Shown here in pieces: positions 35,847-45,292 of a DNA stretch of 64,000 nt. A program made the translations under genes and the position numbers. The notes beneath the pieces are model-generated. The model saw only the letters and a program-made list of their open reading frames with translations. It was not told where the DNA came from and ran no database searches. Origin of the DNA: Hydrogenophaga sp. PAMC20947 (GTDB taxonomy: Bacteria; Pseudomonadota; Gammaproteobacteria; Burkholderiales; Burkholderiaceae_C); contig NZ_CP039252.1 in assembly GCF_004795855.1 (NCBI RefSeq), forward strand, positions 4,092,001 through 4,156,000, read 5' to 3'. How positions within the stretch are numbered: position 1 is the stretch's first letter; each line of letters opens with the position of its first letter.

Positions 35847-38800
35847 CCGAGCCGCACCCCCATGCCGAGTCGGATCGAAAGGCGCGGATCGCAGCGCTCG
35901 TCGAAACCTTGCACGCCACCGAGCTAGAACTTGCGACGCTGATCGCTGCTGAGGTCGACACCGTGGCGAACCAGGCTGACCACAGCCTTCTGCTGCAAAA
36001 CGCCCAGGCACAGGAACCGCACCAAGATTCAATACCCCACAGGGCGTTGCTCGACGCGCTACCGATCCGCATCGCTCTGCTCGATGCCCATGGCGTGATC
36101 GTCGCGGTGAACGAGGCTTGGCGTTGCTTCACCAACGCGAATGGCCTGCGCGACGTCAACCACAGCGTTGGCCGCAACTACCTCGATACCTGCGACCCGT
36201 TCCCCGGATCGGGCGCGGCGCTGCGCGCCGTACTCGCCGGGGAAAGCAAGCATTTCTCGGGCGAATACGACAGTGACACGGATGTCGAGCAGCGGCGTTA
36301 CCTGCTCACGGCAATACCGCTGGAGGCGGGATGCGCTGGCGGCGCGGTGGTCATGCACCTCAACATCAGCGATCGCGCCGAGCAAGCGACACTGCCGAGC
36401 GCCCGTTTGCTGCAGGCCGTCGTCGACGGCAGCCCCAACCTCGTCTACGTCAAGGATATTCAGGGGCGCTATCTGCTTTGCAACAAAGCCCTTGCCGACT
36501 TTATGGGGCGATCGATCGAACAGATTTTGGGTTGTGACGACCACACTTTATATGGGAAGGCCGACGCCAGAATTCTTGTCGACAATGATCGGGATTTGTT
36601 TGCGGCAGGCACTGTGCAGGTTTCCGACAAGTGGCTCACAGGTGTGGGCGGCAGGCGCAACTTCAGGTCAACGCGTGTACCCTACCGCAACGCCCAGGGT
36701 GAGCTGGCTGGTGTCATTGGCATCGCCCGGGATATCACCGACGACATCCTGGCACAGCAGGCCTTGCGCGACAGCGAGGCCATGCTGGACATGGCGGGCC
36801 AGATGGCCAAGGTGGGCGGCTGGCGAAGGGACATGAGCAACGGGCATCTGTACTGGTCCGACATCGTGGCCAGCCTGCACGACGCACCGGCTGGCTACTC
36901 ACCCTCGCTGGACGAGGGTATTGCCTCGTTCGTTCCCGAACACCGCGCCGTTGTCCGAAAAGCCGTTGAGCGTTGTGGCAAGTTCGGTATCCCCTACGAC
37001 CTGGAGGTTGAGAAGATATCGGCCACTGGACGCCGTTTCTGGGTGCGCACGATGGGCGAAGCGGTGCGAGATGCCGCAGGCCGCATCGTGTACACCCAGG
37101 GCGCGCTGCAGGACATCACCGAACGCAAGCTGGCCGCGCTTGAAACGCAGAAGCTGGCGGCACGACTGACCAATACGCTGGAGAGCATCACCGACGGCTT
37201 CTTCACCGTCGACAGGGACTGGCAGATTACCTACGTCAACGGCGAGGCCGAGCGGCTGTTGGGACGCACCCGCGGCGCGCTGCTCGGGTGTGACTTGTGG
37301 GCGGTGTACCCAGATGCGCTGGGCACGGATTTCGACCATGGTTTTCACCGCGCGATGGGCGGAGAAACGGGCATCAGGTTCGAAACTTTCTACCCGCCGT
37401 TGGATATGTGGATCGGTGTCGACTGCCACCCCTCTGACGACGGGCTCTCGGTGTATTTCCGCGACGTCAGCGGGAGGCGTGCAGCGCACCAGCAGTTGAA
37501 GCTGCTCGAGGCCAGCGTTGCGCAGCTCAATGACATGGTCGTGATCTCCGAGCCGGCACCCGAGCTGCCACAGGGCCTGCGCATCGTGTTTGTCAACGAA
37601 GCCTTTGAGCGCCTGACCGGCTATACCCGCGACGAAGTGGTCGGGCGCTCACCTGCCCTGCTGAGTGGGCCGCTGACCGACCGTACCGAGCTCGACCGCA
37701 TGCTCGCGGCGATCGCCCGTTTCGAACCCGTGCAGGCCGAACTGCTCGAATACACAAAGGACGGCAAATCGCACTGGATCGAGCTCGACATCACACCGGT
37801 GGCCGTGTCGGGCGATCGATGCACCCATTTCGTGTCGATTGAACGCGACATCAGCGAGCGCCGCCAAAACGTGGAAGACCTCCGCCAGCTCAACGCAGGG
37901 CTTGAAGATCGGGTGCGCCATCGCACCCTGGAGCTGGAGCGTTCGCGCGAACTGGCCGAGCAGGCCAACCACGCCAAGTCCTCTTTCCTGGCGATGATGA
38001 GCCACGAGATCCGAACGCCAATGAACGGCGTCGTCGGCATGATCGACGTGCTTGAAGCCAGCCAGCTCCGACCTGATCAGCTCGACCTGGTGAAGACCGC
38101 GCGCGCATCGGCATATGCCCTGATGGCTATCGTCGACGACGTGCTCGATTTTTCAAAAATCGAAGCAGGGCAGTTCGACATGGACCACGAGCCGATGGAC
38201 GTGGCGACGGTCATCGAAAGCGTGTGCGATGCGTTGCATCCCCTGTCCAAGAGCCAGGGGGTTGGCCTTCGGTTCTACACCGACCCGCGCTTGTCGCGGG
38301 GGATGTTGGGCGACGCCGCCCGGCTGCGCCAGGTGCTGACGAATCTGCTTGGCAACGCGATCAAGTTCAGCCACGGGCTGGCTCGCAGCGGTTCGGTGTC
38401 CTTGCGCGCGCTGTGCGTTGCCGATACGCTGGTGCTGGAGGTGGCCGACAACGGCATCGGCATGGCGCCCGAAACCCTGGAGCGCTTGTTTTCTCCCTTC
38501 ACCCAGGCTGATGCCAGCACGACACGGCGCTTCGGTGGCACCGGGCTGGGGCTCAGCATTTCGCACCGCTTGGTGTCGTTGATGGGTGGCGAAGTGGCGG
38601 TCTGCAGTGTGATGGATGAGGGGACGACCTTCACGGTGCGCCTGCCCATGGTGCCGTTGCCTGACAAAGACACGCAGCCCGAATCGGTGCCACAGCCGCT
38701 GGCAGGGTTGCCCTGCCTGGTGGTGGGGAGTTGCACAGGTCTGGGCGCCGATTTGACCGACTACCTGAGTCATGCGGGCGCCTTCGCGACCTGTCAGCAG

Positions 38801-39898
38801 ACCTCGGCGCAGGCCCAGGCCTGGTTGCGCAGCGGTGGCCTGGAGTGCTGTGTCGTCGTCATCGCCGACAACGCCGAAAACAGTGGTGCCATGATCGCGG
38901 CCTGCCGCGCCGCCGTGGCGGAGCACCCAGAGCTGGTGCTTGCTTTTGTGGTTGTTGAGGAGAGCGGCCGGGACCGGGCGCACCGGCAGGCGTCGGACCA
39001 CGAGTGGCTCAGCGGCGAATGTCTGCACCCTGCCAAATTCTTGCGCAGCGTGGCCCAGGCGGCCCGACTCCAATCGCCGGAAGTTGCCCCTGAGATGCCG
39101 TTGCATCGGGCTCCTTTGCGCGATGAGATCCCCCATGGCGCTGGCCCGTTGATTCTGGTGGCCGAAGACAACGAGATCAACCAGAAGGTGCTGACACATC
39201 AACTCGCGCTGCTGGGCTACCGTGGCGAGATGGTGGCCAATGGCGTCGAGGCACTGGCCTGTTGGCGCCGGGGGGGGCATGCCCTGCTACTGACCGATCT
39301 GCACATGCCCGTCATGGACGGCTACACGCTGGCCGCAGCGGTGCGGGCCGAAGAGGGCGGTGCTGCGCGCTTGCCGATCATCGCGTTGACCGCAAACGCC
39401 TTGCGAGAGGAAGAGCTGCGCTGCCGCCAGGCCGGCATGGACGCCTACATGAGCAAGCCGGTTCGCCTGGAGCAGTTGAAGGCGACCATCGACGCCTGGT
39501 TGCGACCCGCGCCAACGCTGCCGCGCAATGCCGTGATAGACGAAGGGACACCCACCATGCCGCCACCGGTCGACTTGCGCGTGCTCGCCGACCTCCTGGG
39601 GGGCGACACGGAAGGGATGCAGGAAGTGCTGGCGTCCTTTCGCGCAAACACGGCTGGCTCTGCACTGGCGATAGCGAAGGCCCACTCCGCCGGTTCGGTG
39701 CAGGCCATGTTCGATGTCGCCCACAAGCTGAAGTCGACCGCGCGCGCTATCGGGGCGGTGCACCTTGGGCAGGTTTGCGCCGACATCGAAGCGGCAACCG
39801 CCAGCAAGCCGCACACTGCGATGTTCGATTCTCTGGTGGCGAATTTCGAGATCGAGTTGTTGGCCGTTCGTGATTTTCTCGACAAACAACAGGCTTGA
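35843..39898 (+). CDS. Hybrid histidine kinase with multiple PAS domains, receiver and HPt
   Basis: A 1351-residue soluble kinase with no membrane segment. Order: coiled start, about five PAS/PAC sensor repeats (beginning near residues 67, 185, 313, 442 and 555), HisKA with His721 in FLAMMSHEIRTPMNG, HATPase with DNGIGMAPETLERLF and GGTGLGLSIS, a degenerate receiver lacking the Asp (LPCLVVGSCTGLGADL), a complete receiver with Asp1152 in LLTDLHMPVMDGYT, and a C-terminal HPt with His1294 in DVAHKLKSTARAIG. It is a full internal phosphorelay; the output regulator is not nearby. A G8 run lies in the receiver coding sequence. Confidence 0.93.
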   Translation: MTEPHPHAESDRKARIAALVETLHATELELATLIAAEVDTVANQADHSLLLQNAQAQEPHQDSIPHRALLDALPIRIALLDAHGVIVAVNEAWRCFTNANGLRDVNHSVGRNYLDTCDPFPGSGAALRAVLAGESKHFSGEYDSDTDVEQRRYLLTAIPLEAGCAGGAVVMHLNISDRAEQATLPSARLLQAVVDGSPNLVYVKDIQGRYLLCNKALADFMGRSIEQILGCDDHTLYGKADARILVDNDRDLFAAGTVQVSDKWLTGVGGRRNFRSTRVPYRNAQGELAGVIGIARDITDDILAQQALRDSEAMLDMAGQMAKVGGWRRDMSNGHLYWSDIVASLHDAPAGYSPSLDEGIASFVPEHRAVVRKAVERCGKFGIPYDLEVEKISATGRRFWVRTMGEAVRDAAGRIVYTQGALQDITERKLAALETQKLAARLTNTLESITDGFFTVDRDWQITYVNGEAERLLGRTRGALLGCDLWAVYPDALGTDFDHGFHRAMGGETGIRFETFYPPLDMWIGVDCHPSDDGLSVYFRDVSGRRAAHQQLKLLEASVAQLNDMVVISEPAPELPQGLRIVFVNEAFERLTGYTRDEVVGRSPALLSGPLTDRTELDRMLAAIARFEPVQAELLEYTKDGKSHWIELDITPVAVSGDRCTHFVSIERDISERRQNVEDLRQLNAGLEDRVRHRTLELERSRELAEQANHAKSSFLAMMSHEIRTPMNGVVGMIDVLEASQLRPDQLDLVKTARASAYALMAIVDDVLDFSKIEAGQFDMDHEPMDVATVIESVCDALHPLSKSQGVGLRFYTDPRLSRGMLGDAARLRQVLTNLLGNAIKFSHGLARSGSVSLRALCVADTLVLEVADNGIGMAPETLERLFSPFTQADASTTRRFGGTGLGLSISHRLVSLMGGEVAVCSVMDEGTTFTVRLPMVPLPDKDTQPESVPQPLAGLPCLVVGSCTGLGADLTDYLSHAGAFATCQQTSAQAQAWLRSGGLECCVVVIADNAENSGAMIAACRAAVAEHPELVLAFVVVEESGRDRAHRQASDHEWLSGECLHPAKFLRSVAQAARLQSPEVAPEMPLHRAPLRDEIPHGAGPLILVAEDNEINQKVLTHQLALLGYRGEMVANGVEALACWRRGGHALLLTDLHMPVMDGYTLAAAVRAEEGGAARLPIIALTANALREEELRCRQAGMDAYMSKPVRLEQLKATIDAWLRPAPTLPRNAVIDEGTPTMPPPVDLRVLADLLGGDTEGMQEVLASFRANTAGSALAIAKAHSAGSVQAMFDVAHKLKSTARAIGAVHLGQVCADIEAATASKPHTAMFDSLVANFEIELLAVRDFLDKQQA

Positions 39899-40408
39899 GA
39901 AGATGGACTTTGAGCACCCCCGACCGGGACGTTGATGTTCGCCTGGATCAGTGGGGGTAGTCCACAGCCCTTGCATCAGGATCGCTTCAAACGTGATGCT
40001 GGAAGCATCGATTCGAACCGCAATTGCTTGTCAGAAATGTGAGTTCAAGGGCCGCCTGCGATCGACCGCAAGCGCTGCAATACGGACATATCAGCGCTAA
40101 ATGAGTTTCCGCTTTGAACGGCGGATTCAACCGGTCGATGCAACACATTCGCTGAACATCTCAGCGGGTGTATGAAAGCCGCCGCATGGTCCAGCCTCAT
40201 CTGCACCAGAATTCGGCCGATTCCGGGAATCCGATGTTGCATTTCCAGAGTGGACAAACAGCCGGCCGTGCGCGTGAGCCATTGGCTGGCTACGTGGTGC
40301 AGCGTGCCGCCTTGGTGACAAGCATTGAGGCGCGCTGCGCTAGCATCACCCACGTCCGGGCAGTCGGATGTTTTTTTGACCAACCCAAGAGATGAGGGCA
40401 AGACGCTT
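39899..40408. other. Intergenic with an IS30-type transposase scar
   Basis: About 510 bp. Apart from the short transposase C-terminus at 40127-40180 no coding sequence is supported. The nitroreductase ribosome-binding site (GAGGG) lies at the right end. Confidence 0.4.
40127..40180 (-). mobile_element. Remnant of an IS30-family transposase C-terminus
   Basis: On the minus strand this reads GFHTPAEMFSECVASTG and a stop, which matches the tail pattern of IS30-family transposases (a GF-TPAE-F segment shortly before the end). Nothing upstream in frame continues the transposase, so only a 17-residue scar remains. Assignment rests on a short motif. Confidence 0.4.
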
Positions 40409-41086
40409 ATGGACTTCGACCAAGTGGTGCAAGGGCGCCGCAGTATCCGCGGTTACCTGAACAAGCCGGTGCCAGAGGCGCTGGTGCGCGAGGTGCTGGG
40501 GCTGGCCATGCGCGCACCGACGTCTCTGAACACCCAGCCTTGGAATTTCTACGTGGTGGCCGGCGAGGTGCTGGACCGCATCCGGCGAGGCAATGTCGAG
40601 CGCAACCTGGCCGGCGTACCCCATTCGCGCGAGTTTCGGTTGGGCCCTGACTACGCCGGTGCTCACCGCGAACGGCAGATCGGCGTGGCCAAGCAGTTGT
40701 TTGCCGCGATGGACATCGCTCGCGAGGACAAGGCCAAACGCCAGGAGTGGGTTTTGCGCGGCTTCCGCCAGTTCGACGCACCGGTGTCCATCGTCATCAC
40801 CTACGACCGCGCTATCTACGGCAGCGACGTCGCGCCTTTCGATTGCGGTGGCGTCGTCAATTGCATCGTCAATGCGGCATGGTCACGTGGCTTGGGCACG
40901 GTCATCAACAGCCAGGGCATCATGCAGTCGCCAGTGGTGCGGGCCGAGGCCTGCATCCCGGAAGACCAGGTGATCCAGACCTGCGTCGCAATGGGCTGGC
41001 CTGACGACAGTTTTCCGGCCAACGCGGTCGTATCTCAGCGCAAATCGCTAGACGAAGCTGCGGTGTTCCTGGGGTTTGACGACTGA
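40409..41086 (+). CDS. Nitroreductase family FMN oxidoreductase
   Basis: A 225-residue nitroreductase: MDFDQVVQGRRSIRGYLNKPVP opening with the FMN-phosphate-binding Arg-Arg-Ser, MRAPTSLNTQPWNFYVV, and late GLGTVINSQGIMQSPVVR and GWPDDSFPAN. The enzymes reduce nitro groups, quinones or enones with NAD(P)H and FMN. The ATG at 40409 immediately precedes the conserved start of the fold. Encoded alone between two halves of a gene-poor region. Confidence 0.92.
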   Translation: MDFDQVVQGRRSIRGYLNKPVPEALVREVLGLAMRAPTSLNTQPWNFYVVAGEVLDRIRRGNVERNLAGVPHSREFRLGPDYAGAHRERQIGVAKQLFAAMDIAREDKAKRQEWVLRGFRQFDAPVSIVITYDRAIYGSDVAPFDCGGVVNCIVNAAWSRGLGTVINSQGIMQSPVVRAEACIPEDQVIQTCVAMGWPDDSFPANAVVSQRKSLDEAAVFLGFDD

Positions 41087-41338
41087 CCAGCGCTGGCCCG
41101 ATGCGGGCGCAGATGGCATTGAACTGTCCGACTGCTTTCGCACGCCGATTCAAGCGGTCATTCGCGGAACAGGGGCCTCAAGCGACCGCTGGTTGAGACA
41201 GACCGGTCGCTCGATCAAGACCGGCCGTGGCAAGTCCCGGGGAGGAGTTCTTACACCCAGGTTGAGCCGATGCGCCCCACCCAGAGAGTAGGGTTCGCCT
41301 AACAAATTCAACCATCGAGGGTTGAGAGATGCAATCCA

Positions 41339-42388
41339 CTCAGCCGTTCGAGATGCGGTCGACCAGCGCCTTGGTGAATTCTGCCGTGGTTGCCTTGCCA
41401 CCCAAATCGCCTGTCCGGACTTTGTCGACGTTCAGCGTCGCATCGAGCGCCTGGCGCAGGCGTGTGGCTTTTTCCGTGAGTTTGACGTGGTCAAGCATCA
41501 ACGCGGCTGCAAGCAGCAGGGCTGTGGGGTTGGCGACCCCCTTGCCAGCGATGTCCGGCGCTGAGCCGTGGACCGCTTCAAAGATCGCCGCATCTGCACC
41601 GATGTTGGCCCCCGGTGCCATGCCGAGTCCGCCGACCAGGCCCGCCACCAGATCGGACAGGATGTCGCCAAAAAGGTTGGTGGTGACCAGCATGTCGAAT
41701 TGCAATGGGTTGAGCACCAGCTTCATTGCGCAGGCGTCAACGATGATGGTGTCGAGTTCAAACTTGCCTTTGTACTTGCGTTCGTACAACTCCAGGCCAG
41801 TTTCCAGAAAAATGCCCGTGAGCGCTTTCATGATGTTGGCTTTGTGCACGATCGTGACCTTTTTGCGGCCAGCGGCGATGGCGTGTTCAAAGGCGAACTC
41901 CAGCAGCCGGCGACTGCCTGCGCGGGTGTTGATCCCCGTGCCCATCGCCACGGCATGCGGGTCGTCATCGATTTGCACGTAATGCTCGTGTCCGATGTAC
42001 AGACCTTCAAGGTTCTCGCGCACCACGACGAGGTCGACGTTGTCGAAGCGCCCACCGGGAATGATGGTTCGGGCTGGCCGCAGGTTGGCGTACAGCTTGA
42101 ACTCTTCGCGCAGCCGCACATTCGATGACCGGTAGCCCCCACCCGAGGGCGTTTCCAGGGGGCCCTTGAGCGCCAGGCGCGTGCGGTGGATGCTGTCAAG
42201 GGTGGCCTGTGGCAAGGGGTCTCCGGCCTGCTCGACGCCTTCGAGCCCCGCGATCTGTCGGTCCCAGTCGAAAGGCGCCTTGAGTGCCTCAAGAGCAGCC
42301 AGCGTGGCATCGACGATCTCGGGACCAATGCCATCGCCAGGGATCAGGGTGGCAGGGATCAATGTTGTCATGGTAGAGGTCCTGGAAA
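41339..42388. repeat. 1050-bp direct repeat, copy 2
   Basis: Second copy of 31395-32444, same orientation. Sequence beyond both ends is unrelated to that around copy 1. No terminal inverted repeats, target-site duplication or transposase gene is visible at either end. Confidence 0.97.
41340..42371 (-). CDS. NAD-dependent isocitrate dehydrogenase-type enzyme, copy 2
   Basis: Encodes the same 343-residue beta-decarboxylating dehydrogenase as the gene at 31396-32427; the only nucleotide change is a silent Leu codon change (CTT to CTC). All catalytic motifs are kept (VHKANIMK lysine, FGDILSDL aspartates). This copy lies 76 bp downstream of the phnA-like gene and may be read from that operon, so the two copies could be expressed differently although their shared upstream part is only 17 bp. 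Confidence 0.92.
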   Translation of the reverse strand: MTTLIPATLIPGDGIGPEIVDATLAALEALKAPFDWDRQIAGLEGVEQAGDPLPQATLDSIHRTRLALKGPLETPSGGGYRSSNVRLREEFKLYANLRPARTIIPGGRFDNVDLVVVRENLEGLYIGHEHYVQIDDDPHAVAMGTGINTRAGSRRLLEFAFEHAIAAGRKKVTIVHKANIMKALTGIFLETGLELYERKYKGKFELDTIIVDACAMKLVLNPLQFDMLVTTNLFGDILSDLVAGLVGGLGMAPGANIGADAAIFEAVHGSAPDIAGKGVANPTALLLAAALMLDHVKLTEKATRLRQALDATLNVDKVRTGDLGGKATTAEFTKALVDRISNG

Positions 42389-42447
42389 GGGTGATGATTA
42401 AAGTGAAAACCTGAAAGCGCCGTCCGGCACGCGCAGGGGTGACCGGT

Positions 42448-42780
42448 TCACGCCTTCTTGACCATGGCAGATTTCAGCTGCATGGCCCCAACGCCATCCC
42501 CCTTACAGTCGATGTCGTGGTCGCCTTCAAGGCGGCGGTTGTTGCGGGCCTTGGTGCCCACCTTGAGCACCAGCGACGAGCCCTTGCGCTTGAGGTCCTT
42601 GATCATCGTCACTACCGTCGTTGAGTTTATTGCCCCAGCATCGCGCCAGTCACTGACGGTCTCGGTAGTTTCGGCTTCATCACCCGCGCGCCATGCGTGG
42701 CCGCAACCGGGGCAGGCGAGCAGATCGCCGTCCGGGTAGGCCATGGTGGGTTGGCATTTTGGGCAGGTAGGAAAACGCAT
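42448..42780 (-). CDS. PhnA/YjdM family zinc-ribbon protein
   Basis: About 110 residues: an N-terminal zinc ribbon with two Cys pairs (CPKC and CPGC) followed by the conserved PhnA domain (VSDWRDAGAINSTTVVTMIKDLKRKGSS, abbreviated; key block GDSVTMIKDLKVKG-like) and a KTKARNNRRL-type region ending in LKSAMVKKA. Called alkylphosphonate utilisation protein PhnA/YjdM in databases, but phosphonatase activity is not general. It follows the SulP gene by 33 bp. Start ATG 42780 preferred over TTG 42789. Confidence 0.9.
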   Translation of the reverse strand: MRFPTCPKCQPTMAYPDGDLLACPGCGHAWRAGDEAETTETVSDWRDAGAINSTTVVTMIKDLKRKGSSLVLKVGTKARNNRRLEGDHDIDCKGDGVGAMQLKSAMVKKA

Positions 42781-42822
42781 TGGAATCAAAAAATGCAGTG
42801 CAAAACCGAAGGGAAAGAACGC

Positions 42823-44469
42823 TCAAGTAGGTGCTTCGGGCAAGCGGCGCAGCACGCCGGCCAGATCGTCGGCATAGTCGCCCTCGGCCAAAGTGTCGAG
42901 CACGCCGGTCTTCCAGAGCTTGGCGCGCACACGGTGATTGGCCTCGCACAGCATCACGCGCACGCCACGCTTTTGCAGCTTGCGCACCACGTCCTGCAGC
43001 GCCTGAAGGCCTGTGAAGTCCATGAAGGGCACCAGTCGCAGGCGCAGGATCAGCACCTTCGGGTCGGTGCGGGTCTGCAGCAGAATGCGCTCCAGGCTTT
43101 CCACTGCACCGAAGAAGAAGGGACCGTTGATCTCGTAGACCAACACGCCATCGGGCAGCACCGACTGTCCCAGCTCCTGCAGGGTAGGTTTGAGGTCGTC
43201 CTCGTCCAGCGACTGCACCTCCACCGACGCGGCCATGCGGCGCAGGAATTGCAGCGTGGCCAGGATGACACCCACGTTGACAGCCACCACCAGATCGGCG
43301 AACACCGTGAGCACAAAAGTGATGACGAGGATCAGCCCGTCGGCCCGTGGCGCCCGCAGCAGAATGTGCAGGAAGTGCGGAATCTCGCTCATGTTGTAGG
43401 CCACCACGAACAGGATGGCCGCCAGCGCCGCGAGCGGGATGTTCTGCGCCAGTGGCGCCAGGAACAGGATCACCGCCACCAGGGTCAGCGTGTGCGTGAC
43501 GCCCGCCAGCGGGCTGGTGCCGCCGTTGCGCACATTGGTCGCGGTGCGCGCGATGGCGCCGGTGGCAGCGAAGCCGCCGAACAAGGGGGCCACGATGTTG
43601 GCCAGACCCTGGCCTACCAGCTCCTGGTTCGAGTCGTGTTTGGTGCCGGTCATGCCATCAGCCACCACCGCCGACAGCAGCGACTCGATGGCGCCCAGCA
43701 TGGCGATGGTGAAGGCTGGCCCGATGAGCTGGATCATCTGCGTCAGCGTCACCGTGGGAATGGACAGGCTGGGTAAGCCCAGCGGAATGCCGCCGAAGGC
43801 CGTGCCGATGGTGGCCACGCCCGGTATCTGCCAGACCGACTGAATCACCGTGGCCACCACCATCGCCGTGAGCGGCCCTGGCACCCGCGACATGCCCCGG
43901 ATGCGAGACGAGTACAGCACCAGCAGCAGACTCAGCACACCCACGGCCAGTGTCGGTACATGCACCTGCGTGATCACGCCCAGCAGGTGTATCAGCTTCT
44001 CGTGGAAATGTTCACCGCCGGTGACGGGCAGGCCCAGGAAGTCGCGCCACTGGCCCACGAAGATGATCACGCCGATGCCGCTGGTGAAACCCACGATCAC
44101 CGGCGCTGGAATGAAGCGGATCACCGCACCCATCTTGGCTACGCCCATGAACAGCAAGATGAAGCCGGCCATCAGCGTGGCCATGCGCAGGCCATCGATG
44201 CCGTACTTGGCCGTCACCCCCGCGAGGATGGCGATGAAGGCGCCGGTTGGTCCGGCGATCTGCACCCGGCTGCCACCGAGCAGCGACACCATGAAGCCAC
44301 CGATGATGGCGGTGTAAATACCTTGCTCAGGTCGCGCGCCCGAGGCAATCGCAAAGGCCATGGCCAGCGGCAGCGCCACCACGCCGACGATGACGCCGGC
44401 CACCACGTTGGGAAGCAACCGGCCCTTGCCGAACTGGCCAGAGCGTTTGGCCTCCAGGATGGTGATCAC
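42823..44469 (-). CDS. SulP family anion transporter with STAS domain
   Basis: A 548-residue SulP transporter: N-terminal sulfate-transporter domain with about 12 membrane segments (VVGVVALPLAMAFAIASG, PTGAFIAILAG, GQGLANIVAPLFGGFAATGAIART) and a C-terminal STAS domain (about 430-540, LRLVPFMDFTGLQALQDVV). Substrates in the family include sulfate, bicarbonate and dicarboxylates. It starts at GTG overlapping the stop of the spermidine-synthase-like gene by four bases, so the two are translationally coupled. Confidence 0.93.
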   Translation of the reverse strand: MITILEAKRSGQFGKGRLLPNVVAGVIVGVVALPLAMAFAIASGARPEQGIYTAIIGGFMVSLLGGSRVQIAGPTGAFIAILAGVTAKYGIDGLRMATLMAGFILLFMGVAKMGAVIRFIPAPVIVGFTSGIGVIIFVGQWRDFLGLPVTGGEHFHEKLIHLLGVITQVHVPTLAVGVLSLLLVLYSSRIRGMSRVPGPLTAMVVATVIQSVWQIPGVATIGTAFGGIPLGLPSLSIPTVTLTQMIQLIGPAFTIAMLGAIESLLSAVVADGMTGTKHDSNQELVGQGLANIVAPLFGGFAATGAIARTATNVRNGGTSPLAGVTHTLTLVAVILFLAPLAQNIPLAALAAILFVVAYNMSEIPHFLHILLRAPRADGLILVITFVLTVFADLVVAVNVGVILATLQFLRRMAASVEVQSLDEDDLKPTLQELGQSVLPDGVLVYEINGPFFFGAVESLERILLQTRTDPKVLILRLRLVPFMDFTGLQALQDVVRKLQKRGVRVMLCEANHRVRAKLWKTGVLDTLAEGDYADDLAGVLRRLPEAPT

Positions 44470-45260
44470 CCGTATTCCTTGACCCTGCGTGCCGCTCGCA
44501 GCACGTCGTGCAGATCGGCTTCAATGCCCAACCAGGCACCTGGCGCCATGGACGCCGGGCGCACCAGGTGCTGGGGCAGCCGCGCGTCGATGGCCGTGTC
44601 CTTGCGCGCGAAGACAATGGAGTTGCCGCATTCGCGCGTACTCACCACGAGTGCGTTGCCGTCAAAGGCCAAGGCAATCCGTTCCATGAACACGCCGTAG
44701 TAGATGTCCAGCTCGTGCAGGTTGCACAACACCACGCCGCCGTGGCGCAGCAGGCGTTGGCAGTGGTGGTAGAAGCTCTGGGTCCCCAGGGCTGGCGCCA
44801 TCTGCTCGGCCTCGAAGCCGTCGACCAGGATCACGTTGAATCGCTGATCGTCAACCACCGCCACAAAGTCAGCACCGTCGGCCCAGACCACGCGGAAGCC
44901 CGACTGATCGGACGGGATTTCAAACTGATCGCGCAAGGCGATCACCTCAGGGTCGATCTCTACTACTGTGATGTCAGATCCCGGCAGGTGCTGATGGCAG
45001 AACTTGGGCAGCGAACCGCCGCCCAGCCCGATCATCAGGATGTGCTGTGGTTGTGGCTGAAACAGCAAGAAGGCCATCATCAGGCGCGTGTAACTCAACA
45101 CCAGCCGGTCGGGGTCGCGCAGATCCATCGCACTTTGGATGTCGGTTGTGCCAAAACGCAGCTTGCGTTTGAAGCGCACGTGATCCACCCGCGCGCCGTT
45201 GTTGAGCAAACCGGCCTCGCGTCCAGCGGTGGCGCTGGAATTGGTGCTTGATGCAGTCAT
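44466..45260 (-). CDS. Spermidine synthase-like methyltransferase-fold protein
   Basis: A 264-residue protein with the Rossmann SAM/dcSAM-binding fold of spermidine synthases: MIGLGGGSLPKFCHQHLPG (motif I), ITVVEIDPEVIALRDQF (acidic residue at the end of strand 2) and VDGFEAEQMAP. The polyamine-site features of true SpeE are not obvious, so 'SpeE-like, substrate unknown' is the fair call. Stop overlaps the SulP start (GTGA). Confidence 0.85.
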   Translation of the reverse strand: MTASSTNSSATAGREAGLLNNGARVDHVRFKRKLRFGTTDIQSAMDLRDPDRLVLSYTRLMMAFLLFQPQPQHILMIGLGGGSLPKFCHQHLPGSDITVVEIDPEVIALRDQFEIPSDQSGFRVVWADGADFVAVVDDQRFNVILVDGFEAEQMAPALGTQSFYHHCQRLLRHGGVVLCNLHELDIYYGVFMERIALAFDGNALVVSTRECGNSIVFARKDTAIDARLPQHLVRPASMAPGAWLGIEADLHDVLRAARRVKEYG

Positions 45261-45292
45261 GTCGTCAAGGGTTCGGCCGGTTGTGGTTTTGG

